Shown: positions 16,013 through 24,296 of the stretch, one piece after another
Layout: each line of letters opens with the position of its first letter
Position numbering within the stretch: position 1 is the stretch's first letter
Source of the DNA: CALZFJ01 sp051878575
GTDB taxonomy: Bacteria > Bacteroidota > Bacteroidia > Bacteroidales > Muribaculaceae
Length of the DNA stretch: 27,883 bases
Direction: 5' to 3'
Assembly (NCBI GenBank): GCA_051878575.1
Contig: JBJEKJ010000087.1
Location: forward strand, 1-27,883
The notes under the pieces: model-generated
Told to the model about the DNA's origin: nothing
What the model saw: only the letters and a program-made list of their open reading frames with translations
Databases searched by the model: none
Made by a program: the position numbers and the translations under genes

Positions 16013-17014
16013 TTATGCTGGTTTGGGTACCGGCAGCAATCTTGTGAGCTTACGGTAGACGGCTTTCAGCGATGCCATAGCACGCTCCTTGACCGATGGG
16101 GTGCGGGCTATCGCCGCGGCTGTGCGTGATTTCAGCTCGGCCTCGTCAATCGCCGGCGACACGCCGCGTACCTCGGCGATTACGCCCGGTATTTTGTCGG
16201 CTTGTCGGCTTAGCGTGTAGTGGCGCATCAGTGCCACGGCGTTGTCCACGTAGGCGCCGAGCAGAATGGCGTGTACGTCGGGGCGGCGTTCCTTGAAGTG
16301 GTCGAGCAGCACTTTTCTCACCGTCATTGCCATAATATATTGCTTCTCGGCTCCCGAGCGGCTCCATATAGCCGCGCGGTGCTTTCGATAGACCGCCATG
16401 CAACGGTCGATATAATGTATTTTCCCATATTCGGCATTCATCATGTGGATTGCGTAGTCGTAGGTGGCCACGTTGAGAATCCACTCGGGCAGGGCGCCGA
16501 AAAGTCCGCGGCGGAACACTGCCGACACATTTGAGATGAAATTGCTTCGGGCAAGATCGAGGATGTCGTTCTCGGCCTTCTGTCGGCCATTGCTTCGGCT
16601 CTGAGTGCCCTCGTCCTGATAGTAGTTCACCACTCGGTGCACGCATGTGGAGTAGTCGGGGTGGGCGTCGAGGAAGTCGACTTGTTTCTGTAGCTTTAGG
16701 CTGTCGGTCCAATAGTCATCGCCCTCGCATATAGCCACATACTCGCCTCTACAAGCCTCGTAGGTGCGCTTGAAGTTGGCAAGCAGCCCCACGTTGCGCT
16801 CGCCGGTGAGCAGCACTATTCGGCCGGCGCCATATTCCTCTTGCAGCCTCCGGCAAATCTCGGGCGTGGCATCGGTGCTGCAATCGTCGCCAATCACAAG
16901 CTCCACGCCGAAATCGGTGCGTTGGTGCATCACACTGCGCACGGCGTCGACGATATATGCCTCTTGGTTGTAGGAGAGCATCAGTACGCTCACTTTGATG
17001 TTTTTTTGCTCCAC
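16013..17014 (-). CDS. Family 2 glycosyltransferase
   Basis: This 333-residue protein has a GT-A domain in its first two thirds: VSVLMLSYNQEAYI at 8-21, the nucleotide-binding acidic pair in IGDDCSTDATPEI (D43, D44), and the metal-binding EGDDYW at 97-102. The arrangement of YNQ...GDDCSTD and EGDDYWTD is typical of bacterial cell-surface glycosyltransferases. The C-terminal third (about 230-333) is helical, basic and without a clear membrane segment. The start codon is a GTG at 17014. It is 22 bp downstream of sufS on the same strand, so it may be the last gene of the suf transcript; a degenerate -7 box TAAATTCG (17023-17030) might also serve it. Donor and acceptor sugars cannot be predicted. 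Confidence 0.85.
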   Translation of the reverse strand: MEQKNIKVSVLMLSYNQEAYIVDAVRSVMHQRTDFGVELVIGDDCSTDATPEICRRLQEEYGAGRIVLLTGERNVGLLANFKRTYEACRGEYVAICEGDDYWTDSLKLQKQVDFLDAHPDYSTCVHRVVNYYQDEGTQSRSNGRQKAENDILDLARSNFISNVSAVFRRGLFGALPEWILNVATYDYAIHMMNAEYGKIHYIDRCMAVYRKHRAAIWSRSGAEKQYIMAMTVRKVLLDHFKERRPDVHAILLGAYVDNAVALMRHYTLSRQADKIPGVIAEVRGVSPAIDEAELKSRTAAAIARTPSVKERAMASLKAVYRKLTRLLPVPKPA

Positions 17015-17036
17015 GGCGATAGCGAATTTACGATTC

Positions 17037-18257
17037 TTAATGCGAGAACATTTGTGCCACGCGTCTCACGGCGGCGACAAGCGCCCGAGCTTCGTCGAGC
17101 GTGTTGTAGACTCCGAAAGAGGCTCTCACGGTGCCCTCGATGCCGAGCGCGCCCATGAGTGGCTGTGCGCAGTGGTGTCCGGTGCGCACGGCAATGCCGA
17201 GTTTGTCGAGGAGCATGCCCATGTCGTAGTGGTGAATACCGTCGATCAGGAATGAGATGACTCCGCTTTTCTCGGCCGCGGTGCCGAAAATACGCATGCC
17301 GGGAATCTCCAAAAGTCCCTCAGTGGCGGTAGTGAGCAACTCATGCTCGTGGGCGGCGATATTCTCCAATCCGAGTCCCTCCACATAGTCGATGGCGGTG
17401 GCGAAAGCCGCGATATCCACATAGTCGGGCGTTCCCGCCTCAAACTTGAAGGGGAGATCGGCAAAAGTGGTGTTCTCAAATGTCACATGGCCAATCATCT
17501 CGCCTCCACCCTGATAGGGCGGCATCTTTTCCAAGAATGCTTTCTTGCCATAGAGCACTCCTACGCCGGTGGGTCCATACATCTTGTGCGACGAGAGTGC
17601 ATAGAAGTCGGCGTCGAGGTCTTGCACGTCGATTCGCATGTGCGGAGCCGCCTGTGCTCCGTCGATAAGTACCGGAATGCCGTGGCGGTGAGCTATGGCA
17701 ATCATTTCCTTAACCGGATTCACGGTGCCGAGCACGTTCGACACATGGCTGAGCGCCACAAACCGCGTGTTGTCGGAGAAAAGGTCCTCGTATGCGTCGA
17801 GCATCACCTCTCCGCGCTCGTTCATCGGCACCACACGCAGCACGATGCGCTTGTGGCGGCGTATGAGCTGCCAGGGCACTATGTTGGCGTGATGCTCCAT
17901 CACGGTGACGATAATCTCGTCGCCATTGCATAGCGAGTCGCCAATCGACGATGCCACAAGGTTGATTGCCTCGGTGGTGCCTCGTGTGAAAATCACCTCC
18001 TCTGTCGACTTGGCGTTGATGAACTTCCTCGCTTTCTCCCGGGCAAGCTCCACACGGTCGGTGGCCTCCTGCGAGAGCGAGTGCACGCCACGGTGCACGT
18101 TGGCCTTGTGGTGGTAGTACATATCGACCACGCTGTCGACCACGCACCTCGGAGTCTGTGATGTGGCGGCGCTGTCGAGATACACGAGCGGCTTGCCGTC
18201 GATTTCGCGTCCCAGGATGGGGAAGTCCTCTCTTATCTTGTTGATATCTAAGCTCAT
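17037..18257 (-). CDS. sufS: Cysteine desulfurase SufS
   Basis: This 406-residue class V aminotransferase-fold enzyme belongs to the SufS (group II) branch. The PLP-binding lysine is K225 in SSHKMYGPTGVG, and the active-site cysteine that receives the persulfide is C363 in RTGHHCAQPLM. Also present are the N-terminal YLDSAATSQTP and HRGVHSLSQEAT segments. It removes sulfur from cysteine and passes it to the SufBCD scaffold for Fe-S cluster assembly. The gene begins 16 bp after the sufD stop, as the last suf gene of the run. No sufE or sufU partner is visible in the window. Confidence 0.95.
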   Translation of the reverse strand: MSLDINKIREDFPILGREIDGKPLVYLDSAATSQTPRCVVDSVVDMYYHHKANVHRGVHSLSQEATDRVELAREKARKFINAKSTEEVIFTRGTTEAINLVASSIGDSLCNGDEIIVTVMEHHANIVPWQLIRRHKRIVLRVVPMNERGEVMLDAYEDLFSDNTRFVALSHVSNVLGTVNPVKEMIAIAHRHGIPVLIDGAQAAPHMRIDVQDLDADFYALSSHKMYGPTGVGVLYGKKAFLEKMPPYQGGGEMIGHVTFENTTFADLPFKFEAGTPDYVDIAAFATAIDYVEGLGLENIAAHEHELLTTATEGLLEIPGMRIFGTAAEKSGVISFLIDGIHHYDMGMLLDKLGIAVRTGHHCAQPLMGALGIEGTVRASFGVYNTLDEARALVAAVRRVAQMFSH

Positions 18258-18273
18258 TTTATTGTTTGGCGTG

Positions 18274-19635
18274 TTATCTTTTTCCTTTCACTTTAAGGCA
18301 GGTGCCGGCACAGTCGCCGCAATTTGACAGGGCTCCGGCAAAGCGCTTATCCACGAGGTGGCGCAGGCGGTCTTTCAGGGCCTCGATGCGTACGCCGTCG
18401 ATTACGTCGCTCATAAATGCCTGCATAAGCAGTATCCGCGCCTCTTGCTCGGGGATTCCGCGCGTGCGCATATAGAACAGGGCATCCCGGTCGAGCTGTC
18501 CCACTGTGGCGCCGTGGCTGCACTTCACGTCGTCGGTGTAGATTTCGAGCTGCGGCTTGGTGAACATCTTCGCCGTTGCCGACGCGCACACGTTGCGGTT
18601 GCTCTGGTAGGCTTCCACCTTCGGAGCGTCGGGGGCGACGAGAATCTTGCCCGAGAATGCTCCCGTGGCGTTGTCGTCGAGCACATATTTGAACAGCTCG
18701 TTGCTGTGGCAGTGTCCGGCATGGTGACCGATGAATGTGTGATTGTCGATGTGCTGCTCGCCGCTTGATATCGCCATTCCGAGCAGATGAGTCTCGGCGT
18801 GCTCGCCTTTCACGTCGATGTGGTAATTGTTTCGTGTCGAGCCGTTGGAGAGCGTCATGCCGTCGATGAGCAGGTTGGAGCCTGCTGACTGGCTCACCCA
18901 CATCGATGCCGCACGGCGTGATGTGGCTGCCGTGGCCTCAAGCTCATAGAAGTCGAACACGGCGTTCTCGCCGAGCGATATCTCCACTACCTGGTTGCTC
19001 AGGCACTGCACGTCGCGGCTTTGAGTGTGGTCGCACACGAGCATTCGTGCCTGTGCTCCATCCTCCAGCACCACGAGCACGCGGCGCACGGCCATTATGG
19101 GTTTGGCCACGTTCATGATGTTCACGAGTTGCAGCGTTCGCTCGAAGACCACGTCTCGCGGCACGTAGACGAAGATTCCGTCTTGTGCGAGCAGCGTGTT
19201 CAGTGCCACTTGCGGGTCGGTGAGCGGAGCGATTCTGCCGTAGTGCCTTGCCACGATGTCGGGATGCTCCTCGGCGGCCTTACGGAGCGACGACACTATC
19301 ACGCCGTTGCCTTGTCCGCCGAAGTCGCCCTCGTGGTGATATACGTCGTTGAAGAAATAATAGGGTGCCGTGCTCATATTTGGCACGTCGCAGCGGAAAG
19401 CCTCCTCGGGGTCGGCTGTGAGGCTCACCCGGTTGATGTTCACGCCATAGTCGGGGGCAAACATCTCGTCGAGGTCGGTGGTCTCATAGTCCTCGTCGCC
19501 TTTTCGTGGCATTGAGGCATCCTCAAGGGCGGCAAGAGCCGCGTCGCGCGCGGCATTCAGCACGGGTGCCGAGTGGGCGTCGATTGCGCTGCGGTGAGCC
19601 TTGAAGATGTCGGTATATTGCGATAAAGAAGTCAT
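18274..19635 (-). CDS. sufD: Fe-S cluster assembly protein SufD
   Basis: This 453-residue SufBD-family protein has the C-terminal core with the CSHGATVGQLDRDALFYMRTRGI motif. Its histidine corresponds to the conserved SufD histidine needed for iron acquisition in studied homologues. The middle part is the right-handed beta-helix typical of the family (about 160-370). It forms the SufBC2D scaffold with SufB and SufC. It is distinguished from SufB by its shorter, divergent N-terminal helical region (about 1-110) and by its operon position between sufC and sufS. The ATG at 19635 is 12 bp after the sufC stop. Confidence 0.92.
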   Translation of the reverse strand: MTSLSQYTDIFKAHRSAIDAHSAPVLNAARDAALAALEDASMPRKGDEDYETTDLDEMFAPDYGVNINRVSLTADPEEAFRCDVPNMSTAPYYFFNDVYHHEGDFGGQGNGVIVSSLRKAAEEHPDIVARHYGRIAPLTDPQVALNTLLAQDGIFVYVPRDVVFERTLQLVNIMNVAKPIMAVRRVLVVLEDGAQARMLVCDHTQSRDVQCLSNQVVEISLGENAVFDFYELEATAATSRRAASMWVSQSAGSNLLIDGMTLSNGSTRNNYHIDVKGEHAETHLLGMAISSGEQHIDNHTFIGHHAGHCHSNELFKYVLDDNATGAFSGKILVAPDAPKVEAYQSNRNVCASATAKMFTKPQLEIYTDDVKCSHGATVGQLDRDALFYMRTRGIPEQEARILLMQAFMSDVIDGVRIEALKDRLRHLVDKRFAGALSNCGDCAGTCLKVKGKR

Positions 19636-19647
19636 GGCGAAAGTATG

Positions 19648-20403
19648 TTACAAGTTGTCGCACTCGCGCTTAATCCAGTCGTAGCCCTTCTCCTCGAGCT
19701 CAAGAGCCAGCTCGGGGCCGCCGGTTCTCACAATGCGTCCCTTATAGAGCACATGCACGAAATCGGGCTTAATGTAGTCGAGCAGGCGCTGATAGTGCGT
19801 GATAACAATAGTGGCGTTGTTCTCGTTCTTCAGTTTGTTCACGCCTCCGGCCACTATGCGCAGGGCGTCGATGTCGAGTCCGCTGTCGGTCTCGTCGAGA
19901 ATCGACAGGCGCGGTTCGAGCATCGCCATCTGGAAAATCTCGTTGCGCTTCTTCTCGCCTCCCGAGAATCCCTCGTTCACCGAGCGCGACGCCAATTTGT
20001 TGTCGAGCTCCACAATGGCGCGCTTCTCGCGCATCAGTTTCAGGAAGTCGCTTGCGCTAAGAGGCTCAAGATTGAAATATTTGCGCTTGGCATTGAGGGC
20101 GGCGCGCATAAAGTTCACCATCGACACTCCGGGAATCTCCACCGGATACTGGAAACTCAGGAAAAGACCTTCGTGAGAGCGGTTTTCGGGAGGCATTGCA
20201 AGCAGATTCTTGCCATAGAACTCCACGCTGCCGCCGGTGACGGTGTAGGCCGGATTTCCGGTGAGCACCGACGAGAGGGTGCTCTTTCCCGAGCCGTTGG
20301 GACCCATGATGGCGTGTACTTCGCCGGGACGTACCGTGAGATTTACGCCCTTCAATATTTCCTTGCCTTCGATTGAGGCATGCAAATCGTTGATTATTAG
20401 CAT
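19648..20403 (-). CDS. sufC: Fe-S cluster assembly ATPase SufC
   Basis: This 251-residue ABC-type ATPase has Walker A GPNGSGKST (34-42), Q-loop region SFQYPVEIPGV (83-93), signature FSGGEKKRNEIFQ (146-158), Walker B LSILDE (166-171) and D-loop SGLD. The SGGEKKRNE signature and DETDSGLDIDALR are specific for SufC rather than a transporter. It powers conformational change in the SufBC2D scaffold. It lies between sufB (45 bp gap) and sufD (12 bp gap). Confidence 0.97.
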   Translation of the reverse strand: MLIINDLHASIEGKEILKGVNLTVRPGEVHAIMGPNGSGKSTLSSVLTGNPAYTVTGGSVEFYGKNLLAMPPENRSHEGLFLSFQYPVEIPGVSMVNFMRAALNAKRKYFNLEPLSASDFLKLMREKRAIVELDNKLASRSVNEGFSGGEKKRNEIFQMAMLEPRLSILDETDSGLDIDALRIVAGGVNKLKNENNATIVITHYQRLLDYIKPDFVHVLYKGRIVRTGGPELALELEEKGYDWIKRECDNL

Positions 20404-20448
20404 ATCTTAATGTGTTCTTTTTTTCGTTTGTCAAAAAATGCCGCTATT

Positions 20449-21912
20449 CTATCCCACACTGCCTTCGAGCGACACCGAGAGCAGCTTCTGAGCCTCTACG
20501 GCAAATTCCATTGGCAGTTTTGCCATCACCTCTTTGGCATATCCGTTCACGATGAGTCCTATGGCGTCCTCGGTGGATATTCCGCGCTGGTTGCAGTAGA
20601 AAATCTGGTCCTCGTTGATTTTCGACGTTGTTGCCTCATGCTCCACCACCGAGCTCTCATTCTGCACGTCGATGCGCGGGAAGGTGTGCGCTCCGCTCGT
20701 GGAGCTGAGCAGCAGGCTGTCGCATTGCGTGTAGTTGCGGCAGTTTGAGGCTTTCGGAACCACTTTCACCTCGCCGCGGTAGCTGTTCTGGCTGTGTCCG
20801 GCCGAAATGCCTTTCGACACTATTGTGCTTCGCGAGTTTTTGCCGATGTGTATCATTTTCGTTCCGGTGTCGGCTTGCTGATAGTTGTTGGTAAGCGCCA
20901 CGGAGTAGAATTCGCCCACCGAGTTGTCGCCCTGAAGCACGCAGCTCGGATACTTCCATGTGATGGCCGAGCCCGTCTCCACCTGCGTCCATGAGAGTTT
21001 TGAGAAGTCGCCTCGGCAAAGTCCGCGCTTGGTCACGAAATTGTAGATTCCGCCCTTTCCGTCCTTGTCGCCGGGATACCAGTTCTGCACCGTGGAGTAT
21101 TTCACCTCGGCACGGTCCTCCACCACAATTTCCACTATGGCCGCGTGCAACTGGTTCTCGTCGCGCATGGGAGCCGTGCAGCCTTCGAGATATGACACGT
21201 AGGCGTCGTCGTCGGCCACGATCAGCGTTCGCTCGAATTGGCCCGTCTCGGCGGCATTGATGCGGAAGTAGGTGGATAGCTCCATGGGGCATCGCACGCC
21301 CTTCGGGATGTAGACGAAAGAGCCGTCGGAGAATACTGCCGAGTTGAGTGCGGCAAAGAAATTGTCGCGGTAGGGCACCACCGAGCCGAGATAGCGGCGC
21401 ACGAGATCGGGGTAGTCGCGCACAGCCTCGCTGATGGAGCAGAAAATCACTCCGAGTTCGGCAAGTCGCTCCTTGTAGGTGGTTTTCACGCTCACGCTGT
21501 CCATCACGGCATCTACGGCAATTCCGTTAAGCCGCATCTGCTCCTCGAGCGAGATGCCGAGCTTGTCGAATGTCTTTCGCAGCTCGGGGTCAACCTCATC
21601 GATGCTTTTTGGCCCCTCTTTCTGCTTTGGCGCCGCATAGTAGCTTATGGCCTGAAAGTCGATTTCGGGAATGTCGAGATGCGCCCATCGCGGCATCTTC
21701 ATCGTCAGCCAGTGGCGGTAGGCCCTTAGGCGGAAGTCGAGCAGCCATTCCGGCTCGTTCTTTACCGCCGAGATGTATCGCACCACATCCTCATTAAGTC
21801 CTTTCGGGATGATATGGGTGTCGATATCGGTCACGAAGCCGTATTTGTAGTCGCCGCTCGTGGCACTTTTTATAATCTCCTCGTTCTTATTTTTATCGGA
21901 TGTCTCCATCAT
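20449..21912 (-). CDS. sufB: Fe-S cluster assembly protein SufB
   Basis: This SufB protein has about 487 residues. Its blocks include EPEWLLDFRLRAYRHW, AVYRDNFFAALNSAVFSDGS-type residues, GVRCPMELSTYFRIN, VEDRAEVKYSTVQNWYPGD, KRGLCRGDFSKLSWTQVETG, and the C-terminal ESSVVEHEATTSKINEDQIFYCNQRG. SufB is the main scaffold on which Fe-S clusters are built. Two adjacent ATGs (21912 and 21909) are possible starts; an upstream in-frame TTG at 21918 is less likely. The first 35 residues are charged and variable. It begins 16 bp after the cvpA stop, so cvpA is probably co-transcribed. Confidence 0.96.
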   Translation of the reverse strand: MMETSDKNKNEEIIKSATSGDYKYGFVTDIDTHIIPKGLNEDVVRYISAVKNEPEWLLDFRLRAYRHWLTMKMPRWAHLDIPEIDFQAISYYAAPKQKEGPKSIDEVDPELRKTFDKLGISLEEQMRLNGIAVDAVMDSVSVKTTYKERLAELGVIFCSISEAVRDYPDLVRRYLGSVVPYRDNFFAALNSAVFSDGSFVYIPKGVRCPMELSTYFRINAAETGQFERTLIVADDDAYVSYLEGCTAPMRDENQLHAAIVEIVVEDRAEVKYSTVQNWYPGDKDGKGGIYNFVTKRGLCRGDFSKLSWTQVETGSAITWKYPSCVLQGDNSVGEFYSVALTNNYQQADTGTKMIHIGKNSRSTIVSKGISAGHSQNSYRGEVKVVPKASNCRNYTQCDSLLLSSTSGAHTFPRIDVQNESSVVEHEATTSKINEDQIFYCNQRGISTEDAIGLIVNGYAKEVMAKLPMEFAVEAQKLLSVSLEGSVG

Positions 21913-21928
21913 TAGCAATTACTGTTTT

Positions 21929-22480
21929 TCAATGTTGAGTAATAGTCTTGTCGACTTTTGGGGCGCCGGGTAGCGTGGAGCTCGGCATTTTGTCGACCCC
22001 GAAGGTGAATGGCGCCATATCGAGAACCACCTCGAAGGGCTTATTGTTCATTGCATGGCGCGTCTTGAAAGTGTCGCCGTCGGGCGATATCAAGTACCAC
22101 AGGTTGAGCACGATGCTGAGGCATAGCAGATACTTGAATACGCAAAGCGCCGATCCGCACACATTGTCGATTATGCCGAGGTGCAGGCTTGAGAACATCG
22201 ACCGGATGATGGTGCCCGCAAGCAGCACGCTTAGAAACACCACGACAAACAGTGAGATATGCGCCGTGGCTTTCACGGTGACGTCGGCGGCAGGCCAACC
22301 GGCCGATTCGGGAACGAGAAGCCGCAGCACGTCGGTAGCCCATCCGCCGAACATGTTGCAGGCGATCAGTCCGAGTACAATGCCGCAGATTGAGCTGATT
22401 TGCCTCACAAAGCCTTTCATATAGCCGATAATGGCGCCTGCCACTACGATGAGCAATATTGTTATGTCGACAAAACTCAT
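21929..22480 (-). CDS. CvpA family membrane protein
   Basis: This protein has about 183 residues from the ATG at 22480 (MSFVDITILLIVVAG). It has four hydrophobic helices (about 5-21, 28-46, 74-92, 108-131) and the family pattern GYMKGFVRQISSICGIVLG. The C-terminal 50 residues are soluble and contain MAPFTFGVDKMP. CvpA was named for colicin V production, but its general role in envelope physiology is poorly understood. The frame stays open upstream to 22585, yet a -7 promoter box overlaps that position, so the shorter start is right. It leads the operon into sufB with a 16-bp gap. Confidence 0.85.
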   Translation of the reverse strand: MSFVDITILLIVVAGAIIGYMKGFVRQISSICGIVLGLIACNMFGGWATDVLRLLVPESAGWPAADVTVKATAHISLFVVVFLSVLLAGTIIRSMFSSLHLGIIDNVCGSALCVFKYLLCLSIVLNLWYLISPDGDTFKTRHAMNNKPFEVVLDMAPFTFGVDKMPSSTLPGAPKVDKTITQH

Positions 22481-22567
22481 TGTTGCACAATTGATATGAT
22501 TAAAATATATAGTCTCAGCCAAGCTGTCGCTCTCAAGGGGCCTTGTGTGAGGCTTTGGAGGGCGTTG

Positions 22568-22580
22568 GTCTGATTCAGAC
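22568..22580. promoter_or_regulatory. Perfect palindrome at the cvpA-suf transcription start (candidate operator)
   Basis: GTCTGA-T-TCAGAC is a perfect inverted repeat with a 1-base centre. It overlaps the start site predicted from the -7 box at 22583-22590 (about 22578). Its location suits a repressor site, and suf operons are commonly controlled by iron or Fe-S sensors. No specific regulator can be named from the motif. Confidence 0.4.
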
Positions 22581-22582
22581 TG

Positions 22583-22590
22583 CAAAGGTA
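22583..22590 (-). promoter_or_regulatory. Candidate promoter -7 box of the cvpA-sufBCDS operon
   Basis: On the minus strand TACCTTTG matches TAnnTTTG. Transcription would begin near 22578, leaving a leader of about 98 nt before cvpA. No clear TTTG -33 is seen at the right distance, which would suit a promoter that depends on an activator or is weak. Confidence 0.55.
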
Positions 22591-22708
22591 CACATAAAAT
22601 CCCGATAATCGCATCATCCTCGCCGAAAAACTGCCGATTCCGCGGCCATGATGGCGCTGTGATGGTGGAAATAAGGCAATGAGCCGGCCTATATCATGCG
22701 GTGTGGGG

Positions 22709-23926
22709 CTATTTCAAGCGTTGCCAGGTGAAATTTTGGGAGATGAAGCGGCGGCCTTTCAGCCGGTAGCGCAGATTCACGATGGGGCGAAGGAGCGCGA
22801 AGAGAGGCACGGTGAGAAATGTGCGCGGCATCTGTAGCAGTGCCGACGTGTGCCTGAAAATGAGGATGTGCGGCACCGTGAGCAGCAGCAACAGTAGTGG
22901 TGCCGATGCTGTCTGTGCCACGGCAATGGTGTCGAGCGCCAATATAGGCTCAATATTTGCCGCTCCTATTGCCACTAAGGCCCCTATCACGGCAAAGTTG
23001 AGATAATACACCGCCGACATCACTCCTTCGGCAAGGAATGCCCGTGTGGCGATGTAGCGCGAGGTGAAATCATAGCGGAACTTGTGCTCGCGCAGCGTGC
23101 GCGCCACATCGTCGTAGGTCGTGGTCACGAAACTCTCGGGCGAGAGCTCCACGCGCGAGTTGGCGTCGCCTGCAATCTCGCTCACGAAGATGTCGTCGTC
23201 GCCGTAATGCAGGTTCATCGATTTTGAGAAACCCTTATTGGCGAAGAAGGCCTCGCGGCGGTAGGCAAGGTTGTCGCATGTGCCCCGATAAGGCTTTCGG
23301 CTGATGCCCCATGCGGTGTATAGCGCCCGGGTGCACACGTTGTCGTAGCGACGGTAGCGGTGGCCGCTTTCGTTGTCGTCGTTGTGGTTGTAGACCGATT
23401 GCCCTACCACTATGTCGATGCCCGGAGTGAAATTGCGGCACATCATGCGCAGCCAGTTGGCCGTAGTCGGGTGGCTGTTGGCATTGGTGGTGACTATGAT
23501 GTCGTGTTTCGCAGCTTTAATGCCCACCATCAGGGCGAGCTTGCGGCGCGACACGTTGCGCGTGTCGTCGGGCACGAAAGTCTCATATAGATTGTCGTAT
23601 TTGCAGCGGAACTCAGCCACCACGTTGCTGTCGTCGACCACTAAGCCGTCGTTCACCACGATGACCTCATATTCGGGATAGTCCTGATTGAGCAGATAGG
23701 GCAGGCTCCGGCGCAGGCACTCGGCGTCGTTGTGGGAATAGACGATAATCGATGCTGCCGGCAGCTCGGCGTCGGAACCGTCGGCCTCATGGATGCTGCA
23801 TCCCTCGGCGCGGTCGCGGATGGTGCGGTATTGCCATAGCTGCCACCATAGATATATAATGGAAAGAAGTATCGACGTGCCTATCAGCAGCCAAGAAACT
23901 TCCTGAAAGTCGAGCGATATAGTCAT
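22709..23926 (-). CDS. Membrane-anchored family 2 glycosyltransferase
   Basis: This 405-residue protein has an N-terminal transmembrane helix (about 12-30), a GT-A domain (about 56-270), and two or three C-terminal hydrophobic helices (about 300-323, 342-357, 366-380). Family features are ASIIVYSHNDAECLRRSLPYLL (58-79), YEVIVVNDG (86-94), RKLALMVGIKAAKHDIIVTTNAN (128-150), CDNLAYRREAFFANKGF and YGDDDIFVSEIA (241-252). At the usual metal-binding DxD position the sequence reads N148-A149-N150. It probably assembles a surface polysaccharide, given the divergent wza and wzc genes, but this is inference. It is monocistronic, with a -7 box 26 nt before the expected leader start. Confidence 0.85.
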   Translation of the reverse strand: MTISLDFQEVSWLLIGTSILLSIIYLWWQLWQYRTIRDRAEGCSIHEADGSDAELPAASIIVYSHNDAECLRRSLPYLLNQDYPEYEVIVVNDGLVVDDSNVVAEFRCKYDNLYETFVPDDTRNVSRRKLALMVGIKAAKHDIIVTTNANSHPTTANWLRMMCRNFTPGIDIVVGQSVYNHNDDNESGHRYRRYDNVCTRALYTAWGISRKPYRGTCDNLAYRREAFFANKGFSKSMNLHYGDDDIFVSEIAGDANSRVELSPESFVTTTYDDVARTLREHKFRYDFTSRYIATRAFLAEGVMSAVYYLNFAVIGALVAIGAANIEPILALDTIAVAQTASAPLLLLLLTVPHILIFRHTSALLQMPRTFLTVPLFALLRPIVNLRYRLKGRRFISQNFTWQRLK

Positions 23927-23956
23927 TCTGACAGAGTTAAAAACTTAAATCGACTG

Positions 23957-23964
23957 CAAATTTA
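23957..23964 (-). promoter_or_regulatory. Candidate -7 box for the 22709-23926 glycosyltransferase
   Basis: TAAATTTG on the minus strand fits TAnnTTTG. Transcription would start near 23952, about 26 nt before the ATG. No good -33 element is present at 19-21 bp. Confidence 0.5.
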
Positions 23965-23987
23965 CACATAAATCCAAAATTTATGAG

Positions 23988-23995
23988 TAATTTTG
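23988..23995 (+). promoter_or_regulatory. Candidate -7 box for the wza-wzc unit
   Basis: TAATTTTG fits the consensus on the plus strand and lies 23 bp from the opposite-strand box, so the two promoters would overlap back to back. Used as a promoter it gives a leader of about 295 nt before the wza-like ATG. The -33 element is weak (TTTA at 23961-23964, spacer 23). Confidence 0.4.
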
Positions 23996-24296
23996 CGCAG
24001 TTTTTGCGGAAATAACGGAGCAAACTGAAAAACGCACTGTGCCCCGACGTCGCTGCTTGAAGCCGTGATACGGGCTGCATACTGATGCCATGAATCTGAG
24101 CCTCGGCGGCCGGGAATGGCGGCGTGTCCTCAGTAGGCGACGTAATATGCGTGAAGACAATGTGTTAGGCCTCACGGAGCGTGTGACCGGCAAACGGAAT
24201 AACAATTATTAACAGAACAAGCCCTGGCGGCAGACAATAAAACCGGGCATGGTTTCGTTATAAAACATAAAAACTAACAAAAAACGGTAAACGTCG

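Larger units (their letters stand above)
23927..24296. other. 370-bp gene-free region between the glycosyltransferase and wza-like genes
   Basis: No convincing coding sequence is present on either strand. The left end carries two back-to-back -7 boxes. The remaining 300 bp to the wza-like ATG would be a long leader if the plus-strand box is used. It contains several short inverted repeats: CACG-GAG-CGTG (around 24173-24183), AATAA-CAA-TTATT (around 24199-24211) and AAACC/GGTTT (around 24239-24254). A distant 7-bp complementarity, ACGTCGC at 24047-24053 with GCGACGT at 24137-24143, is also present. No known riboswitch was recognised. Confidence 0.55.

Noticed and set aside
22481..22585. Longer CvpA start at 22585
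   Set aside because: The promoter -7 box covers that position and the extra 35 residues are polar and unlike the CvpA family, which starts just before the first membrane helix.
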